Source of the DNA: Nisaea sp.
Lineage (GTDB): Bacteria; Pseudomonadota; Alphaproteobacteria; Thalassobaculales; Thalassobaculaceae
Assembly (NCBI RefSeq): GCF_034670185.1
Contig: NZ_JAXMNY010000007.1
Coordinates: forward strand, 53,397-117,396
Length of the DNA stretch: 64,000 nucleotides
Reading direction: 5' to 3'
Part shown: one piece after another, positions 1 through 8,604 of the stretch
Layout of the letters: the number at the start of each line of letters is the position of its first letter
Numbering within the stretch: position 1 is the first letter of the stretch
Made by a program: the position numbers and the translations under genes
The notes under the pieces: generated by a model
The model's input: the letters and a program-made list of their open reading frames with translations, nothing else
The model's database searches: none
Told to the model about the DNA's origin: nothing

Positions 1-1273
1 CCACCACATTCGCAACGTAGAACCCCTGCGGACGCAGCCGGGCCGCGACTTCGGCATTAAACTCGCGGCTGACCAGATGGGTCGGCACGGATATGTCGTG
101 GAAGGCGTCACCGAAAATGACGTCGAACCGGGGTTCGGGCGGCAGGGATTGCAGCAGGGCACGGGCATCGCGGTGATGGATCTCGAGCCCCGATGCGGAC
201 ACATCCAGCCAAAGATAGTCACGCGCCGCCGCCGTGACCGCCGGATCGATTTCCGCGACCACCAGACGCGCGCCGGGAACTGTCGCCGCCCAGGAACGCG
301 GCAGTGAGTAACCGCCGCCGCCGATGAAGAAGGCTGAGAAATCCACACCGGGGAGATCGAGCGGGAACCGGCGCCGGGCAAACTCATCGACGAATTGAAT
401 ATAGGGGCTGAAGAGCAGGCTCGGGTCTGCCTTGTCATTGATGCTGTGCACCAGATTATCCAGCACCATCAGACTGCTCGGGCGCCCGCTATAGGGCGCA
501 AAGTCATCGATGACGATGCAGAAATAGTCGCTTTCGACAGTACACCTGGAATCGAATGCACTGCGGGCAATACCCGTCCCTGCGAGAGGCAGGGATAACA
601 GCAGGATCGATATGGCGGCAATCAGAGCCGGACGCCTTCCCGCGAGCAGAGCGCACCCCAAAGCGAGGGTGCCGTATAGCACCGTCACCGCGATCAGCGT
701 GCCGCTGGAGCCGATCCAGGAGATGAAGAGATAGCCGGCCGAGAGCGTGCCTAAAATGCTTCCGGCCGTGCCGACAGCATACATGGTTCCAATCACGGCC
801 CCCGTCTGGCCCGGATTGGCGTCGACGGACAGTTTTGTGACCATCGGCGCGACCATCCCGACAAAGAGGCTCGGCAACAGGAACAGTGCCGTTGTCAGGC
901 AGACCACGATCGTCACCTGGCCGAGTCCTGACGACAGCAGGCCGACAGCCAGATCATTGAGCAATACAAGAGCAAGCAGGCTGCTCGCTCCGGCCAATGC
1001 AAGCGAACCAGCCAGACGCTTCAATACACTCTGCCTGTCCGTCTCGGGACCGGCCATGAGACCACCGATCCAATGCCCGGCGGAGAGGCCAGCCAGAACC
1101 ACAGCAATGATCGCCGTCCAAGTATACAGCGACATGCCGACATAGGGCGCGATCAGGCGGCCGGCAACAATCTCCACGACAAGGCCACCGGCCGAGCTGA
1201 GGAACAGGACGATTCCGAGAAACAGGCGGATAATCAGCGGCATGGAGCCCATTCTTTCTGCAACGTCAGTCAT
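1..1273 (-). CDS. Fused membrane / spermidine-synthase-like protein (partial, runs off the left edge)
   Basis: I translated this frame directly; it is open from an ATG at 1273 to the window edge (424 codons visible). Residues 15-230 hold about seven hydrophobic membrane segments, as in the fused MFS/spermidine-synthase family. From about residue 245 a soluble SpeE-like methyltransferase fold begins, with a glycine-rich SAM/nucleotide loop (FIGGGG, 316-321), an acidic EID motif (341-343) and GDAFHD (388-393), which matches the catalytic-aspartate loop of aminopropyltransferases. The ATG overlaps the stop of the upstream YeeE gene (ATGA), so the two are probably translated together at the end of the sox transcript. 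True polyamine synthesis is not assured: many fused members have no proven substrate. The 3' end is outside the window. Confidence 0.85.
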   Translation of the reverse strand, partial: MTDVAERMGSMPLIIRLFLGIVLFLSSAGGLVVEIVAGRLIAPYVGMSLYTWTAIIAVVLAGLSAGHWIGGLMAGPETDRQSVLKRLAGSLALAGASSLLALVLLNDLAVGLLSSGLGQVTIVVCLTTALFLLPSLFVGMVAPMVTKLSVDANPGQTGAVIGTMYAVGTAGSILGTLSAGYLFISWIGSSGTLIAVTVLYGTLALGCALLAGRRPALIAAISILLLSLPLAGTGIARSAFDSRCTVESDYFCIVIDDFAPYSGRPSSLMVLDNLVHSINDKADPSLLFSPYIQFVDEFARRRFPLDLPGVDFSAFFIGGGGYSLPRSWAATVPGARLVVAEIDPAVTAAARDYLWLDVSASGLEIHHRDARALLQSLPPEPRFDVIFGDAFHDISVPTHLVSREFNAEVAARLRPQGFYVANVV

Positions 1274-2349
1274 GAGAGAGCCCGTCCAGGTGCCGGCGCA
1301 ACGCCCCGGTCTCCCATCGCCCACTGGCAGGCTCCGGCACCAAGCCACATGGCCAGCAGTGCCAGCCAGGCGGTCAGAGAGAGTACCGAACCGCCGGTGA
1401 CCCCTGCACCGACCGCGCAGCCGCCAGCGAGCATGCCGCCGAAGCCCATCAACACGGCGCCAAAGACGTAGCGCACCATACCGGTCGACTGGTCAAAGAC
1501 CTCGACACGGAATTCCCGCCTGACCAGCGACGAGGCGCAGGATCCGAGAGCGACGCCGGGCACGAGACCGAGACTGAAACTGAGCGGCACGCTGGGCGCG
1601 GTGATCAACGCCATAAGCGTATCGGCCGAAGGCCCGGTGAAGGTAACGCTCAGAACCGAGACCGGCTCGAAAGAGACGTGCGCCAGGGACGCGGTAAAGA
1701 GCCACCCGCAGGCGATGGTTCCGCCCAATGCCATCGACAGCAGGGCACGGGACCATCCCAGAGCCGATCTCGATGCCAGCAGCACCGCAACCGCCAGCAG
1801 GGCACCGCCGAGCAGGATGCCAAATACATCAGGAACATGAAGATTGAGATTCCGGATTTCCGGACTGACGGTCCAGAGGGCGGAGAGATCAAGCCGCAAA
1901 GGCGACAGGATGCCGGAAAGCGCCGCCTGGGCCACGACCGTCACCAGCAGCCCGGTCATCAGGGCCCGGAGATTCCCGGTCGCCGAAAGCACCAGAAGGC
2001 GGCTGGCGCAACCGCGGGCGAGGATCATGCCAATGCCGAACAGCGCACCGCCGATGATCGCCCCCGAGAGCGTCCCGACGGAGGTCAGTTGCCGCACTTC
2101 TGTTGCTGGCAGGGTCTCTGACCAGAGCAACAGCTGAACGAATAGCAACGCGGAGCCGAAGACAAGCAGCCAGACCGCGAAACTTGGCCCGAGCATGCCG
2201 CGCCAGAATTCCAGTGATGCGCTTCTTAGGCAGAAACGGCTGGCCTGGGCGCAGGCGCCGAATGCGAGCCCCACAAGCAATCCGCCAAGTCCAGCCTTCG
2301 CAGGATCCGACAGCAGGTCGCTCGCAAGCAATGTCTCAAGAAATTCCAT
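1270..2349 (-). CDS. YeeE/YedE-family sulfur-compound transporter
   Basis: A 359-residue, very hydrophobic protein with about nine or ten membrane segments and the family's paired small-residue signatures: GLAFGACAQASRFC near the N-terminus, GMILARGCASRLL near residue 110, and GFGGMLAGGCAVGAGVTGG near 315. The cysteines inside these motifs (RFC, RGC, GGC) are those thought to handle thiosulfate sulfur in the YeeE/TsuA family. It lies 77 bp after soxF and overlaps the next gene by ATGA, so it likely rides on the sox transcript and imports thiosulfate or a related sulfur species (SoxT-like). The precise substrate cannot be read from the sequence. A second family member lies at 13677-14816. Confidence 0.88.
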   Translation of the reverse strand: MEFLETLLASDLLSDPAKAGLGGLLVGLAFGACAQASRFCLRSASLEFWRGMLGPSFAVWLLVFGSALLFVQLLLWSETLPATEVRQLTSVGTLSGAIIGGALFGIGMILARGCASRLLVLSATGNLRALMTGLLVTVVAQAALSGILSPLRLDLSALWTVSPEIRNLNLHVPDVFGILLGGALLAVAVLLASRSALGWSRALLSMALGGTIACGWLFTASLAHVSFEPVSVLSVTFTGPSADTLMALITAPSVPLSFSLGLVPGVALGSCASSLVRREFRVEVFDQSTGMVRYVFGAVLMGFGGMLAGGCAVGAGVTGGSVLSLTAWLALLAMWLGAGACQWAMGDRGVAPAPGRALS

Positions 2350-2383
2350 ATCGACCAGTCTGTCAGATGCTCAGGCTAAGCGT

Positions 2384-2415
2384 CCCGCCGCCGGCCAGTC
2401 CGGCCAGGCGGCGGG
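2384..2415 (-). terminator. GC-rich stem-loop after soxF
   Basis: A 9-bp perfect inverted repeat (CCCGCCGCC at 2384-2392 and its complement at 2407-2415) lies between soxF and the YeeE gene. No T-run follows on the minus strand, so it may slow transcription or protect the upstream RNA rather than end it. Confidence 0.4.
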
Positions 2416-2426
2416 GTCAATCAGTG

Positions 2427-3698
2427 TCAGCCGAACATGTCCTTACTGATTCCGGCGTACCAGCCAATGCTTTCCTCGTAGGTCTGCTTACGAAGGGCGG
2501 CATCCTCGCCGTTCTGGCTGATAAAGCCCGAGGTCTTGGCGATCTTCTCCGCCGTCGCCTCATAGGCTGCGCCGACCTTCACGCCGTTGTTCGTGCCGAT
2601 CAGCGACCAGCAGGTGTTCGCAAACTTGGCCGGGAAGACCTTCGAGCCGGTCAGCGCGCCGCGAATGGCGTTCGCCGCCACCTTGGCCTGACTGTTGGCG
2701 GAGAAACCGGATTTCGGCATGTCTCCCTGGTGCGCGGAATCTCCGAGAACGTGGATATTCTCATCCTCACGGCTTTGCAGCGTGGCGGGAACCACCGGCG
2801 CCCAGCCCTTGTCGTTCGTGATCGCAGCGAGCTCGGCAATCCGGCCGGCTTTCATCGCCGGAATGACGTTGACGACATCCGCCTTTGTCACCTCGCCGCC
2901 GACAACAAGCTCCATGCTGTGCGGACGGACCTCTTCCAGCGCACCGGTGAATTCGGAATCCAGCCAGTCGATCATTCCCGGATAGCTATTCTCCCAACCA
3001 GCCTGGAACAATCCCTGTTTGGAGAATTTCTTCTTAGGATCGAAGATCAGGATTTTCGCCTTCGGGTTATTTTCCTTCAGCATATGCGCAACCATGGAGA
3101 CGCGCTCGTACGGGCCCGGCGGGCACCGATAAGGGTTCGGCGGAGCAACCATGGCGAACACGCCGCCCGGCCGCATCGCTTCGACCTGTGCTTTCAGCAG
3201 CTCGGTCTGCGAGCCGCCCTTGTAGGCATGGGGCATGCGGTTCTGGTGCGATAGATCCCAACCGGGTACCGAGCCATCGACGAAATCAATGCCGGGAGAA
3301 AGAACCAGCCGGTCATAGGGCAGCGATGCCCCGCCGGCCAGGGATACCGTCTTCTTATCCCGATCTACGCCGACAGCCCAATCATGCACAACGTTGATGC
3401 CGTATTCGCTGGCGAGCTTTCCGTATGTATGGCCAAGCGATTCAAGGGTCCGGAAACCGCCGAGATAGAGGTTGGAGAAGAAGCAGCTGAAATAGGTGCG
3501 GGTCGGCTCGATCAAAGTGACGTCGAGCGCGCCCTTGCTGTCTTTCGCAAGGTATCGCGCTACAGTCGCGCCGCCGGCGCCGCCGCCGACGACGACGACC
3601 TTGGGCTTTCCGTGACTGGCGCCCATGATCATCGGTGCAACGCTAAGCGCGGCAGTTGTCGCCGCTCCTTTAAGGATCGACCTTCTACTCAGAGACAT
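2427..3698 (-). CDS. soxF: SoxF / FccB flavoprotein, sulfide dehydrogenase subunit
   Basis: A 423-residue FAD flavoprotein of the flavocytochrome c sulfide dehydrogenase family. It opens with a twin-arginine type signal (SRRSILK, then a hydrophobic stretch to about residue 27), so it is exported folded to the periplasm. A Rossmann dinucleotide motif GGGAGG is at residues 38-43. Cysteines in NPYRCPPGPYER and FANTCWSLIG match the redox-active pair of FccB. It is expected to pass electrons from sulfide or Sox-bound sulfur to the diheme cytochrome SoxE encoded 26 bp upstream. Its place as the last sox gene before the YeeE transporter matches the classical order of the cluster. Confidence 0.95.
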   Translation of the reverse strand: MSLSRRSILKGAATTAALSVAPMIMGASHGKPKVVVVGGGAGGATVARYLAKDSKGALDVTLIEPTRTYFSCFFSNLYLGGFRTLESLGHTYGKLASEYGINVVHDWAVGVDRDKKTVSLAGGASLPYDRLVLSPGIDFVDGSVPGWDLSHQNRMPHAYKGGSQTELLKAQVEAMRPGGVFAMVAPPNPYRCPPGPYERVSMVAHMLKENNPKAKILIFDPKKKFSKQGLFQAGWENSYPGMIDWLDSEFTGALEEVRPHSMELVVGGEVTKADVVNVIPAMKAGRIAELAAITNDKGWAPVVPATLQSREDENIHVLGDSAHQGDMPKSGFSANSQAKVAANAIRGALTGSKVFPAKFANTCWSLIGTNNGVKVGAAYEATAEKIAKTSGFISQNGEDAALRKQTYEESIGWYAGISKDMFG

Positions 3699-3724
3699 GG
3701 CAATTCCTCCCTTTTACACCTCGT

Positions 3725-4450
3725 TTATTCGAGGCCTTCGAAATACGCCGCTAAACCGGCGATCTCTTCGTCTGACAAACGACCGGCCATCATCCGCATG
3801 ACCGGATGCGCCCGGATCTCTTTCTTGTAGGCATGCATAGCGACGACAAAGTCCTCCCGCGGCCACCCCGTGATCGCTGGGATACCCTCGTCCAATCCGC
3901 CCGCCTGATGGCATGTCAGACATTCGCCGGAAAGATATTCACCGTAGTCCGGATCGCCGACGATGGCGAGAATGGCGGGATCAAGCGCGTGGTCGGTTGC
4001 GGTCGATGTAGGTTCGGCTTCCGGAATGTCGCTCGGCTTGTCTGAGAAATCGCGTAAGTAGGCGATGACATGCGACCGGTCCTCAGCGCTCGGCATGCCG
4101 ATGAAATTCATCCGCGTCCGCGAAACCAGGCTTTTAGGATTTTCGAGATAGGCGTCCAGACTGTCAGCCGTCCAGATCAGGCCATCGGCCCCGGCACGGA
4201 TCAGTCCTTCAGAATAGCGGAAAGCCTCGACCGAACCGGCGACGCGGCCAAACACCCCGTTCAGGTGCGGGCCGACAGCGTTTCGGGCTTCCTTACCGAC
4301 ACGGTGGCAGGCCTTGCAGACCTGGAACAGCCTTGCCCCGGTCTTCGCATCTCCGATTTCGCTCGCGGCAACAGGGCCGGACGCAGGTGAGACGGCAAGC
4401 ATCACGGCAAGGCTGACTGCCTTGATGATGCGAGCCGTCCACACACTCAT
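3725..4450 (-). CDS. soxE: SoxE diheme cytochrome c, partner of SoxF
   Basis: A 241-residue exported cytochrome. An N-terminal hydrophobic signal ends near residue 29. Two haem c attachment motifs are visible: CKACH at 45-49 and CLTCH at 177-181. The first half resembles a cytochrome c550-type domain (GPHLNGVFGR, then a Met near MNFIGM), the second a short FccA-like domain. It is expected to take electrons from SoxF in the periplasm. It lies 14 bp downstream of soxD in the same direction. Its first domain closely resembles the C-terminal haem domain of SoxD next door (both have GPHLNG-FGR-AG and GADGL-W), which suggests a local duplication of a cytochrome module. Confidence 0.92.
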   Translation of the reverse strand: MSVWTARIIKAVSLAVMLAVSPASGPVAASEIGDAKTGARLFQVCKACHRVGKEARNAVGPHLNGVFGRVAGSVEAFRYSEGLIRAGADGLIWTADSLDAYLENPKSLVSRTRMNFIGMPSAEDRSHVIAYLRDFSDKPSDIPEAEPTSTATDHALDPAILAIVGDPDYGEYLSGECLTCHQAGGLDEGIPAITGWPREDFVVAMHAYKKEIRAHPVMRMMAGRLSDEEIAGLAAYFEGLE

Positions 4451-4464
4451 CCGGACATCCCTTC

Positions 4465-5508
4465 TTACTCGGCCATCGCTTTCAGGTAAGCGATAACTGC
4501 CGTGAGATCGTCTTCCTTCTTAAGGCCGGCGAAGGCCATCTTGGTCCGCTTGATCATCGACTTGGGCTTGGCGAGGAAGGTCGCGAGCGTTTCCTCATCC
4601 CAGACCAGCCCATCAGCGCCAGCTTTCTGCATATCCTTGGAGTATTTCTTGAAACCTTCCGCAGTACCAGCGGCTCGTCCAAAGATACCATTCAGGTGCG
4701 GGCCGATCTTGTGCTTCGCCTTATCGCCGACAGCATGGCACGCCTTGCATTTCTTGAAGACCTTCTCGCCAGCCTTGACCAGCGCCGGATCCACAGCCGG
4801 AGCGGCGGCGACCTGGGTCGCTTCCTCTTTCGTTGCCTCGGTTTCTTCCGCAGCCGGAGCCGCAGAGGAATGTTTCGAGGTCGGGTCGTCCGGCGTCACG
4901 TCGACAACCTGCGCACGGGCGGTGATCTTCACCTCCGGCTTGCAGTCCGTCATGCAGGGGGCGCGGTTCTTCCAAACGGCGGTCTCGGGACGGTCATCCG
5001 CATAGAAGCCACCGGCGTTCGGCATGACGACCTCTGTGAAGTTCTCCCGGCTGAGCTCGAAATCCTCATCGACCAGATCGTTCAGATAGAGCAGATAGGC
5101 CGTCAACGAATAGGTCTCGTCAGCCGTCAGGGACTGGGCATCGCCAAAGGGCATGGCCCGGTGCACATAATCCCAGACCGTCGAGAGATAGGGCCAGTAG
5201 GACCCGATCGTCTTGACCGGACGGGCGCTGGTCAGCGTGTCCCGGCCGCCGGCCAGCACGGGCCAGCGATCAACAGCCTCGCCGAAATCACCATGGCAGG
5301 AGGCGCATCGTTCCGCAAAAATCGGCTCGCCGTCCACTACCGAGCCGTTGCCTTCGGGCAGGCCCAGACCATCAGGACGGACATCGATATCCCAGGCAAT
5401 AACCTCGTCCGGAGTGGCCGGTCGACCAAGGCCGGTCGGCTCCGCCAACGCAGGTCCCGCAAGGCCGACCGCGATGGTCAGCGCCGCCAGATTAAGAAAT
5501 CTCGACAT
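4465..5508 (-). CDS. soxD: SoxD diheme cytochrome c, sulfane dehydrogenase subunit
   Basis: 347 residues from the ATG at 5508; the open frame extends further upstream, but that part is inside soxC and lacks a signal peptide, while the chosen start gives MSRFLNLAAL and a clean export signal ending ALA-E. The first haem site is CASCH (68-72), the second CKACH (254-258). Between them lie a CMTDCKP motif (about 185-191) and an Ala/Glu/Lys-rich linker (about 214-240) that separates the two cytochrome domains. SoxD joins SoxC to form the sulfane dehydrogenase Sox(CD)2, which removes six electrons from SoxY-bound sulfur. The start overlaps the last 17 bases of soxC, indicating coupled translation. 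Confidence 0.94.
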   Translation of the reverse strand: MSRFLNLAALTIAVGLAGPALAEPTGLGRPATPDEVIAWDIDVRPDGLGLPEGNGSVVDGEPIFAERCASCHGDFGEAVDRWPVLAGGRDTLTSARPVKTIGSYWPYLSTVWDYVHRAMPFGDAQSLTADETYSLTAYLLYLNDLVDEDFELSRENFTEVVMPNAGGFYADDRPETAVWKNRAPCMTDCKPEVKITARAQVVDVTPDDPTSKHSSAAPAAEETEATKEEATQVAAAPAVDPALVKAGEKVFKKCKACHAVGDKAKHKIGPHLNGIFGRAAGTAEGFKKYSKDMQKAGADGLVWDEETLATFLAKPKSMIKRTKMAFAGLKKEDDLTAVIAYLKAMAE

Positions 5509-6748
5509 TCTCCGCCTCCCCGTTCGCGTTGACATGCCAGGTCTGAATCCCGTTGTTGTGATAGATTGAGTTTTCACCCCGAACGGCACGCAGCTCGTTC
5601 TTGGTCGGCTGCACATAACCGGTGCTGTCGACAGCGCGTGACTGCAGGAGTAGCGGGCTGCCGTCCCAGTCGAACTCGTAGTAAAAACGGTGCATCGACT
5701 TGTCCCAGGACGGCCCGTCGATCCGCGCCTGCTGCCAGTTCCGGCCCCCATCCGTGGTGACATGCACTTCCTTGATCGTGCCTCGACCGGACCAGGCGAC
5801 GCCGGTGATGATCGTCCGGCCCTTGCCGTGCGTGATCGGAGCCTGCGGGCTCGGGTTAGTGATCACCGACTTGGCGTCCATCTCCCAAGTGAAGCGACGG
5901 GCTTTCCCGTTCGCCATCAGGTCCGTGTATTTCGAGGTTTCCTCGCGATGGTGCCAGGGCATGTCGCCGACTTCGATCCGGCGCAACCACTTCACCCACA
6001 TGTTGCCTTCCCATCCGGGCACAACCAGACGCACCGGATAGCCTTGCTCCGGGCGCAGTGCCTCCCCGTTCATGGCGAAGGCGACCAGGCAATCGTCAAG
6101 GGCTTTCTCGATCGGCACGGAACGGGTCATCGCCGCGGCGTCGGCGCCTTCCGGCATGATCCATTTAGCGTTGGTCTTGAGACCAGCTTCCTCAAGGATC
6201 AGCTTCAGCGGAATGCCGGTATAGATGACATTGTGGATCATGCCGTGGGTGAACTGGCAGCCGTTCAACTGCGCGCCGCGCCACTCCATGCCACTGTTGG
6301 CCGCGCATTCCAGAAAATAAGCGCGGTTCTCACGCGGGAAGCGCTTCAGGTCTTCCATCGTGAAGACAAGCTCGCGCTCGACCAGACCGTTGATCATCAG
6401 CCGGTACTTGGCCGGATCGACTTCAGCGACACCACTATGATGCCGCTCGAAACAGAGACCGTTCGGCGTGATCACACCATCCAGCTCGTGCAGCGGAGTG
6501 AAATTGATCGAACTCACCGGGTCCGCTGTCAGCCAGGGAACATTCCGGCGCCGAACATGGGCCTCATAGGGTGACGGCGTGCCGTAGGGCTTTGCGTCAA
6601 CGCCCTCGCCAAGCTGGTTTGCCCAAGGTTGAACCTCAAGGATCGCGGGATCGCCCGCTGCCAGTGCCGGCGCCGCGGCGAGTGCGCCACCGGCAGCCAA
6701 GCCGCCCTTCAGGAAGGTTCTGCGTGAGGTTGGTGTTTTCTCAGTCAT
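5492..6748 (-). CDS. soxC: SoxC molybdenum sulfane dehydrogenase subunit
   Basis: A 418-residue molybdoenzyme of the sulfite-oxidase family. It has a twin-arginine signal (SRRTFLKGG followed by an Ala-rich stretch to about residue 31), as expected for a cofactor-loaded periplasmic enzyme. The molybdenum-binding cysteine is in YFLECAANSGMEWRG (Cys148). The C-terminal dimerisation domain contains the usual GVAWSGRG and VTTDGGRNW motifs. With SoxD it oxidises the outer sulfur on SoxY to the sulfone level, allowing thiosulfate oxidation to sulfate without stored sulfur globules. It sits between soxB (20 bp upstream) and soxD (17-bp overlap). Presence of soxCD implies the complete, globule-free Sox pathway. 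Confidence 0.96.
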   Translation of the reverse strand: MTEKTPTSRRTFLKGGLAAGGALAAAPALAAGDPAILEVQPWANQLGEGVDAKPYGTPSPYEAHVRRRNVPWLTADPVSSINFTPLHELDGVITPNGLCFERHHSGVAEVDPAKYRLMINGLVERELVFTMEDLKRFPRENRAYFLECAANSGMEWRGAQLNGCQFTHGMIHNVIYTGIPLKLILEEAGLKTNAKWIMPEGADAAAMTRSVPIEKALDDCLVAFAMNGEALRPEQGYPVRLVVPGWEGNMWVKWLRRIEVGDMPWHHREETSKYTDLMANGKARRFTWEMDAKSVITNPSPQAPITHGKGRTIITGVAWSGRGTIKEVHVTTDGGRNWQQARIDGPSWDKSMHRFYYEFDWDGSPLLLQSRAVDSTGYVQPTKNELRAVRGENSIYHNNGIQTWHVNANGEAENVEIS

Positions 6749-6768
6749 CTTTCCGTCTCCGGCCCGGT

Positions 6769-8460
6769 CTATCCGGCAATTGTCTTCACGGCTGAATTCG
6801 GGGTGATTTCGACCCGTCCCTTTCGGGCGACATATTGCTCGACAAGGTCGTAGATCGGCGGCCCCTCGGTACCCTCGTTTACCGACGCCCAGCCTGCGAC
6901 CACGTAGGACTTGCCCGGGTCGATGGCCTCGCCGGTCTTCAGCAGGGTCATTCCTGATATACGGCTGCCAATCGGCTTGTTGACGTTGATCGAGTAGCCC
7001 ATGCCTCCGACACGCACCATGTCGCCGCCCTGCTGATAGTAGGGGTCGGGATTGAACAGGTTGTCGGCGACGTCTTCGAGGATGGTGTGGATCAGTTCGC
7101 CCGTCATCTCGCTGCGATAGACGTTGGGATAGGTCATCGACGTCGCGCCGTAGATATCTTCGCGGGTGATATCGTCACCCGGCAGCAAGCTTGGCCCCCA
7201 GCGGAAGCCCGGCGACAGCGCAATGTCGGCTTCACGTTCCTCAAGCAGCGCCTGACAGATCAGGTCGTCCCAGGTGCCGTTGAAGTTCCCACGGCGGTAC
7301 AGCAGGGATTCGGTCTGGCCGATCACTTCGCCGAGTTCCGCCTTGAACGGGGCGCGCTGGGCGTCGACCAACGCAGTCATTTCGGGATCCGGTGCGATCA
7401 CGTCCGAGAAGATCGGAATCAGGCGGTATTTGAAGCCCTTCACACCACCGTCGCGGACATCCAGATCGAGCCGGGAGACGAACTTGCTGTGGGAGCCGGA
7501 CGCGACAATCAGCGTATTGCCGACCTGGACCGGCTCCGGCAGGGCGTCATGCGTATGCCCCGACAGGATGACATCGATGCCCTCGACCTGGCTCGCCATC
7601 TTGCGGTCGACGTCGAACCCGTTATGGGACAGTACAACGACCAATTCGGCACCATCAGCGCGTACTTCCTCGACCACCTCGCGCATGCGCTGCTCGCGGA
7701 TACCGAAGGAAAGGTTCGGGAACATCCAGCCCGGATTGGCGATCGGCAGATACGGGAAGGCCTGACCGATGACGGCGATCTTGACGCCGCCGCGCTCAAA
7801 AATCTTGTGGGAGTCGTATGCCGGCTCGTTCCATTCACTGTCGAAGATGTTCGCGCCAAGGAAGGGGAACGGCAGTTCATCGACAATCTCGGTCACCCGG
7901 TCGATGCCGTAGGTGAACTCCCAGTGCGAGGTCATCGCATCCGGCTTCAGCGCGTTCATGACATTGACCATGTCCTGCCCCTGCGTGCGCAGGGCGGTCA
8001 TGGAGCCGTGCCAGGTGTCACCGCCGTCAAGGAACAGCGCGTCCGGCCGGTCGGCACGGATTGACTTCAGGACCGTGGAGATCCGGTCGAAACCACCGAT
8101 CTGGCCATACTCACGGGCGAGGGCCACAAAATCTTCCGAGGTCAGCGCGTAAGCCTCGGGAGTGCCGGCTCTCAGGCCATAGGTGTCTAGGAACTTCTTG
8201 CCGGAAATATGCGGCGGCAGGCCAGCGGATTGGCCGACACCGATATTGATCGACGGCTCGCGGAACCAGACAGGCATGAGCTGGGCATGGCAATCGGTCA
8301 GATGAACCAGGGTGACATTACCTGTCGTCTCGAAGTCCAGCAGCTGATTCTGGGTAAGCCGCTGTTGTGCGGCGAGCTGGGCCCAGTTCCCGAAACCGCT
8401 CAGTCCGACGATTGCAGAGGCGGCAAACGACGTCTGGAGGAAATCGCGGCGCGACAACAT
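6769..8460 (-). CDS. soxB: SoxB thiosulfohydrolase
   Basis: 563 residues from the ATG at 8460, chosen because AAGGAG lies about nine bases upstream and the protein then begins with the twin-arginine signal LSRRDFLQTSF; a TTG seven codons earlier lacks such a site. SoxB hydrolyses the sulfone group from the SoxY thiosulfonate and releases sulfate. The dimanganese 5'-nucleotidase-like motifs are visible: HLTDCHAQ (53-60), DGGDTWHG, SHNGFDVD and SGHTHDALP. It lies between soxA and soxC; the 144-bp gap to soxA carries a long hairpin. Confidence 0.95.
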   Translation of the reverse strand: MLSRRDFLQTSFAASAIVGLSGFGNWAQLAAQQRLTQNQLLDFETTGNVTLVHLTDCHAQLMPVWFREPSINIGVGQSAGLPPHISGKKFLDTYGLRAGTPEAYALTSEDFVALAREYGQIGGFDRISTVLKSIRADRPDALFLDGGDTWHGSMTALRTQGQDMVNVMNALKPDAMTSHWEFTYGIDRVTEIVDELPFPFLGANIFDSEWNEPAYDSHKIFERGGVKIAVIGQAFPYLPIANPGWMFPNLSFGIREQRMREVVEEVRADGAELVVVLSHNGFDVDRKMASQVEGIDVILSGHTHDALPEPVQVGNTLIVASGSHSKFVSRLDLDVRDGGVKGFKYRLIPIFSDVIAPDPEMTALVDAQRAPFKAELGEVIGQTESLLYRRGNFNGTWDDLICQALLEEREADIALSPGFRWGPSLLPGDDITREDIYGATSMTYPNVYRSEMTGELIHTILEDVADNLFNPDPYYQQGGDMVRVGGMGYSINVNKPIGSRISGMTLLKTGEAIDPGKSYVVAGWASVNEGTEGPPIYDLVEQYVARKGRVEITPNSAVKTIAG

Positions 8461-8562
8461 GACATGAGGCTCCTTCAACAAGTCCCGTTTCGGAACACAA
8501 TTCTCCTCACTGAAACACCCTGCATTTCAGGTAAAGGAGCAGATAAAGCGTTTAAAATCCGA

Positions 8563-8597
8563 CCGTGTCCGGAGCCCTAAACGGACCCCGGACACGG
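8563..8597 (-). other. Inter-cistronic hairpin between soxA and soxB
   Basis: A 10-bp perfect inverted repeat (CCGTGTCCGG at 8563-8572, CCGGACACGG at 8588-8597) with a 15-base loop follows the soxA stop. There is no T-run. It may set the ratio of soxA to soxB message by stabilising the upstream RNA or causing partial termination. Confidence 0.5.
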
Positions 8598-8604
8598 AAC
8601 TGGA

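Noticed and set aside
2103..3254. Plus-strand 383-codon open frame
   Set aside because: Antisense to soxF, Arg-rich composition without domain features; a shadow of GC-rich coding on the other strand.
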